Positions 6,949 through 10,041 of a DNA stretch of 10,041 nt are shown here, piece after piece. The translations under genes were made by a program, and so were the position numbers. Origin of the DNA: Hyphomicrobiales bacterium (lineage in GTDB: Bacteria; Pseudomonadota; Alphaproteobacteria; Rhizobiales; HXMU1428-3); the NCBI GenBank assembly GCA_021775385.1, contig JAJFHW010000400.1, forward strand, positions 1-10,041, read 5' to 3'. The stretch's first letter is position 1, and each line of letters opens with the position of its first letter. The notes below the pieces were generated by a model. That model was not told the DNA's origin. It searched no databases and saw nothing but the letters and a program-made list of their open reading frames with translations.

Positions 6949-7374
6949 AAATAAAATAAAGCCCTTAGCTAGTTAAAAAGAAGAGGTAAAATAACCAGTC
7001 TCCTCTCATTTATAATTTATAAGTCCAACATTCATTGATTAGGGTCAAGAGAGGACACCCTATTTAGTTGATATTCCTCGCCTAAAATATAGTGAATACA
7101 CAAGAAAAAACCTTAATTAGCCCCCATTTTTGATGTAAAATAGGCAAGAGCAGGTCAGTTAAGTTAATTCACATCTCTTTAGAATAACCAAATGTGCATT
7201 AATATTTGCTAATTTAGGTGAACAAAGCAAGTCTATCAAAGTTGAACATATGAACCATTTTAAAGGGCTCAAAACAAGTTTTTCTCAATGAGACCTAATT
7301 TAAGTCATTGAAAAACATATTTTTTTAAAAAACTAATGATAGTACGACATAGAAATAATACCCGGGATCATCAA
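6949..7374. other. Divergent intergenic region between the TetR gene and the DUF2865 gene
   Basis: This is a long AT-rich gap with no acceptable coding frame. It holds an imperfect inverted repeat, GTCTCCTCTC (6998-7007) against GAGAGGACAC (7049-7058), 9 of 10 positions complementary, close to the TetR start. TTGACC occurs on the minus strand at 7043-7048, but TATAAA-like sequences lie 20-21 bases away, too far for a normal promoter. A possible DUF2865 promoter is at the right end. I see nothing recognisable between about 7080 and 7300. Confidence 0.4.
7308..7337 (+). promoter_or_regulatory. Possible promoter of the DUF2865 gene
   Basis: TTGAAA (7308-7313) is followed after 17-18 bases by AACTAAT (7331-7337). 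Transcription would start near 7344, which is compatible with translation from ATG 7375 and not from ATG 7336. The -10 match is weak. Confidence 0.25.
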
Positions 7375-8433
7375 ATGGCAAGACCGAGCTTTTCAAAAAA
7401 GATAAACTCTATCAGCACCTTTAAGTTCACAAGTCTTGCTGCAATTTTTGCGAGTTTATTTTTTTATTTTCCTGCCAATGCGCAACAACGCAGTCCGGAT
7501 CATCAAAGATATTGTTTAAGGTTAGAAGGCCAGCTCGCCAAAACTTACCAAAAAAATCAAGGGGCGAGTGTTAATCGGGCAAAGCTCAAATTATACATTC
7601 GCAATGTTGAACGCATCTACCATCGCTTAAATTATGACGCAGATAGACGAAACTGCTATTCGCAATTTCTGTTTTCAAAAGAATTACGCAGAACGCCGCG
7701 TTGTCTCCGTATTCATAAAAAAATCATTAATGCAAAACGGCAACTAAAGTCTCTAAATAGACGATTAGAAAACCTCATTCACTCTGGCAGCAACAAACAA
7801 ACAATGAGATCTGACCTCATTCGAACCCTGGCTCGCAATAAATGCGGCCGCCAATATGAAAGAGAAGACCGAAAAAGAAATTCATTCAGCAACTGGTTTG
7901 ATGATGGTTTCTTCGGTGGCAACACTCAAGAACCTGAGTATAATCCGCAAGATAGATTTCGCTTCACCACACATCGCACCCTCTGTGTCCGTCTGTGTGA
8001 TGGCTATTATTTCCCAATGAGCTTTGCCACAACGACAAATCGGTTCAGTACAGATGAAATAACCTGCCAATCTAAATGCGCAGCACCAGCAAAATTATTC
8101 ACCTACCCAAATCCAGGTGGCAACCCACAGCAAATGTATTCTATCAGTGGTACCCCCTATGGAGACCTGAAGAACGCATGGAAATTTAAAAAAGAATTTG
8201 TAAAAGGCTGTTCTTGCAAAGCTGCTGAATACAATCCCATCCTCCTGGAAGCAAAACCGGAAACAGCAAAAGAAGAAGACACCCCTCAAGAGACAGACAA
8301 AACCTCAAAAGACGGAGTTACAAAAAAAGAAGAGGCCAAAAATTCTGAGGAACAATCCACACCTAAAGATGGAAACCCACCAGTACTAAAAAAGACAGTA
8401 ACACTGCAAAAAGCCGAAAATAACAAGAAATAA
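7375..8433 (+). CDS. Exported DUF2865-domain protein of unknown function
   Basis: This is a secreted or periplasmic protein of a family (DUF2865) widespread in Hyphomicrobiales with no established role. From ATG 7375 it has 352 residues. A signal peptide is evident: basic MARPSFSKK, a hydrophobic core FTSLAAIFASLFFYF, and a PANA/QQ cleavage site near residue 36. GGGA lies seven bases before this ATG, while the upstream ATG at 7336 has no ribosome site and would bury the signal peptide. The mature part has a basic helical region, then the family core LCVRLCDGYYFPMSF (203-217), a second CxxxC pair (231, 235), NPGGNPQQMYSISGTPYGDL, and a CSC (279-281). Ten cysteines in the mature chain suggest disulfides. 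The last 60 or so residues are a Lys/Glu/Thr-rich tail, probably disordered. The gene sits alone between the TetR gene and the GNAT gene, transcribed the same way as the latter. Confidence 0.88.
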   Translation: MARPSFSKKINSISTFKFTSLAAIFASLFFYFPANAQQRSPDHQRYCLRLEGQLAKTYQKNQGASVNRAKLKLYIRNVERIYHRLNYDADRRNCYSQFLFSKELRRTPRCLRIHKKIINAKRQLKSLNRRLENLIHSGSNKQTMRSDLIRTLARNKCGRQYEREDRKRNSFSNWFDDGFFGGNTQEPEYNPQDRFRFTTHRTLCVRLCDGYYFPMSFATTTNRFSTDEITCQSKCAAPAKLFTYPNPGGNPQQMYSISGTPYGDLKNAWKFKKEFVKGCSCKAAEYNPILLEAKPETAKEEDTPQETDKTSKDGVTKKEEAKNSEEQSTPKDGNPPVLKKTVTLQKAENNKK

Positions 8434-8587
8434 GGCTACACACTTAAATTTCACGCAATGAAACAACCGGCTGAAATATAACAATCAAATGACATCTATG
8501 TAAGATTTGTCACTTTGTGGATTATCACACTCTTGTCAACATATCGTCACGGCCCCTTTCTATGGTGCTCATAGTTCATGAGTACTT

Positions 8588-8600
8588 GGAGGGCAATATC
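8588..8600 (+). promoter_or_regulatory. Strong ribosome binding site fixing the GNAT start
   Basis: GGAGGG is followed by seven bases and ATG 8601. It decides the start: the frame is open back to a GTG at 8517, but that codon has no comparable site, and the 28 extra residues do not belong to the GNAT fold. Confidence 0.7.
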
Positions 8601-9200
8601 ATGTTTAGTTTAGTAAAACGTCCGATAGGAATAGACGACCTCACTGAGGTCCGTTACCTACATAGTTCTGCTTTTAGAATGTGCGGGGCAGAGCATCACA
8701 CTGAAGAAGAAATTAACGCATATTTATCGCGTATCAACTCTGTTGAATATATCAGAGAATGTATGAATTGTAACTTATTCGGCTTATGGCACAATCACAT
8801 CCTAATTGGCACTGCGGGATGGTGCGCTTCAACGGATAATCGCTCAACTTCACGTATGCGTAAAATTTATATCCATAGTTTCTATATTGGCTTGGGATTA
8901 GGCCGTATGATGGTAGAACATGCTGAAAACAGAGCAAGTGATGCCGGATTTGATGAATATAGCGTCAGAACAAATTTAAGCGCGGCAGCATTCTTTGAAA
9001 GCATAGGCTATGCAACAAGTTCTCATGGTGCCTTAAACACACCGATCGGGCTAGATATTCCAATTACCTACATGCGAAAATCAAAATCAAAATCAAAACA
9101 AATTCCATCCAATAATCAACTACAACAGCAATCAATGAATAGAAATTTTCCAGAAGATATATCTGTCGGTCAACGACAGAATATTAAAATCACAGGTTAA
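8601..9200 (+). CDS. GNAT-family N-acetyltransferase, substrate unknown
   Basis: A 199-residue acetyl-CoA-dependent acyltransferase of the GNAT superfamily. The fold elements can be followed: a substrate-side N-terminal region (about 1-60), the beta strand LIGTAGWCAS (68-77), motif A at MRKIYIHSFYIGLGLGRMMVEHA (86-108, cut here by function: MRKIYI strand, then the GLGLGR acetyl-CoA loop at 97-102), and AFFESIGY (130-137), the motif B end where the late strand begins. The closing part TPIGLDIPITYMRK resembles GNAT proteins of Hyphomicrobiales. After residue 160 comes a polar tail, SKSKSKQ then Asn/Gln/Ser-rich, outside the fold; three TCAAAA hexamers (9081-9098) encode the Ser-Lys run, so its length could vary by slippage. 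The gene follows DUF2865 by 167 bases and ends in a terminator facing gltX. The substrate could be a small molecule or a protein terminus; nothing here decides. Confidence 0.88.
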   Translation: MFSLVKRPIGIDDLTEVRYLHSSAFRMCGAEHHTEEEINAYLSRINSVEYIRECMNCNLFGLWHNHILIGTAGWCASTDNRSTSRMRKIYIHSFYIGLGLGRMMVEHAENRASDAGFDEYSVRTNLSAAAFFESIGYATSSHGALNTPIGLDIPITYMRKSKSKSKQIPSNNQLQQQSMNRNFPEDISVGQRQNIKITG

Positions 9201-9204
9201 AAAG

Positions 9205-9251
9205 TGATCTCAAACTTCGAATAAATAGAGAGATCATCAACCTCTCTTTTT
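9205..9251 (+). terminator. Terminator between the GNAT gene and gltX, possibly bidirectional
   Basis: AGAGAG (9227-9232) pairs with CTCTCT (9242-9247), with a nine-base loop, and a run of T follows (9247-9251), a rho-independent form for the GNAT transcript. An alternative stem, TGATCTC (9205-9211) with GAGATCA (9230-9236), uses part of the same arm and excludes the first. On the minus strand the same six-pair stem is followed by ATTTATT, a weaker T-run, so it may also end gltX transcripts. It sits within 62 bases separating the two convergent stops. Confidence 0.6.
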
Positions 9252-9262
9252 ATTCACTCGTT

Positions 9263-10041
9263 TTATACGGCTTCACCTTTCAAGCGTCCAGCCGCTCGTT
9301 CCGCCCCGATTAACGGAAGTAAAGCTTTTAACTCAGGTCCATGCGATTGCCCGGTTAATACCAAACGAAGAGGTTGAAACAAAGCTTTCCCCTTAGCACC
9401 AGTTGCTTCTTTTACCGCTTTAGTAAATTCTCCCCAGCTTGTTTCATCATAAGGCCCTTCAGGCAAAACACTCAAAGCCTTCGAGCAAAACTCAGCATCG
9501 GCAATCACTGGCTCAATCGGCCCATTAACAACTTGCCACCAGAGTTTAACGTCTTCAAACTTTTCAATATTACCACGTATAGCATCCCAAAAAGCTTCAG
9601 CTCCATCAATTCCTAATTGAGCCAGACGGTCAGACACAACAGAAAAATTCATTTCGTGCAGCAACTTTGCGTTAATCAACTCAAGCTCAGCCACATCAAA
9701 TTTCGCTGGCGAGCGACTTAACTTTTCAAAAGCGAACTCCTTGAAAATAGTCTCAGTTGTTTGATGTGGAACAATCGGGTTTGAAGATCCAATGCTTGCT
9801 GCATGACTAACAACTGCCATCGCCTCAATTCCCTCTTCACGAAACGAGGAGATAGATAAACTCCCTAATCGCTTAGAGAGCCCTTCCCCATCTTTACCAA
9901 CTAGTAAATTATGATGTGCAAATACAGGCGCTGTTGCCCCAAGAGCTTCAAAAATCTGAATTTGTGCCCCAGTATTTGCAACATGATCTTCACCGCGAAT
10001 AACATGGCTAACTTTAAATTCAATATCATCAATCACACTAG
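9263..10041 (-). CDS. gltX: Glutamyl-tRNA synthetase, C-terminal part (gene cut by window edge)
   Basis: GltX charges tRNA with glutamate. The visible 259 residues are the C-terminal half. The frame stays open to the right edge, so the apparent start at GTG 10036 is internal. SVIDDIEFKVSHVIRGEDHV, which opens the visible part, is a conserved catalytic-domain segment. It is followed by HHNLLVGKDGEGLSKRLGSLSI, whose LSKRLG is the KMSKS-equivalent loop. The rest is the helical anticodon-binding domain, ending in the family-typical KALFQPLRLVLTGQSHGPEL and LLPLIGAERAAGRLKG. The HIGH motif lies beyond the edge. The LSKRLGSLSI form is one of the two GltX types found in Alphaproteobacteria; whether this copy charges tRNA-Glu only, or also tRNA-Gln, cannot be read here. 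It converges on the GNAT gene. Confidence 0.95.
   Translation of the reverse strand, partial: SVIDDIEFKVSHVIRGEDHVANTGAQIQIFEALGATAPVFAHHNLLVGKDGEGLSKRLGSLSISSFREEGIEAMAVVSHAASIGSSNPIVPHQTTETIFKEFAFEKLSRSPAKFDVAELELINAKLLHEMNFSVVSDRLAQLGIDGAEAFWDAIRGNIEKFEDVKLWWQVVNGPIEPVIADAEFCSKALSVLPEGPYDETSWGEFTKAVKEATGAKGKALFQPLRLVLTGQSHGPELKALLPLIGAERAAGRLKGEAV

Noticed and set aside
7336..7374. Upstream ATG extension of the DUF2865 gene
   Set aside because: No ribosome site, and it would put 13 charged residues ahead of a clean signal peptide; ATG 7375 with GGGA is preferred.
9163..9179. Hairpin CTGTCG/CGACAG inside the end of the GNAT gene
   Set aside because: No T-run follows, it is within codons, and a better terminator lies at 9205-9251.

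Overview
The window looks like chromosomal DNA from an AT-rich member of the Alphaproteobacteria, most likely the order Hyphomicrobiales (Rhizobiales). This rests on a DUF2865 exported protein (a family found mainly in that order), an alphaproteobacterial-type cysteinyl-tRNA synthetase with a Gly-rich insertion before its zinc-site Cys, and a glutamyl-tRNA synthetase of the LSKRLGSLSI type. I cannot name the genus. No phage, transposon, CRISPR array, tRNA or rRNA is visible.

Layout, left to right. 1-1690 (minus) is a large Lys/Ser/Glu-rich protein with one N-terminal membrane segment, running off the left edge. 1691-2021 is a divergent intergenic region holding a terminator-like hairpin on the plus strand, upstream of a LOG-family gene (2022-2642, plus). 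That gene meets cimA (2645-4252, minus) tail to tail with only two bases between the stop codons. 4253-4801 is a long gap with two related copies of a palindrome-rich mosaic element, the second ending three bases before the cysS stop codon. cysS (4802-6196, minus) has a recognisable promoter. Upstream of it is a TetR-family regulator (6376-6948, minus), then a gap of about 425 bases. A secreted DUF2865 protein (7375-8433, plus), a GNAT acetyltransferase (8601-9200, plus), a terminator and the C-terminal half of gltX (minus, cut by the right edge) follow.

Functionally the window is mostly housekeeping: two aminoacyl-tRNA synthetases (Cys and Glu), the committed step of the citramalate route to isoleucine, and a phosphoribohydrolase. 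Interspersed are two envelope-associated proteins of unknown role and two generic proteins (TetR, GNAT). The genes look like single units or short transcripts, not one operon. The least explained parts are non-coding: the duplicated mosaic element at 4450-4800 and the structured, terminator-ending stretch at 1791-1918. I found no convincing evidence for an entirely new multi-gene system.
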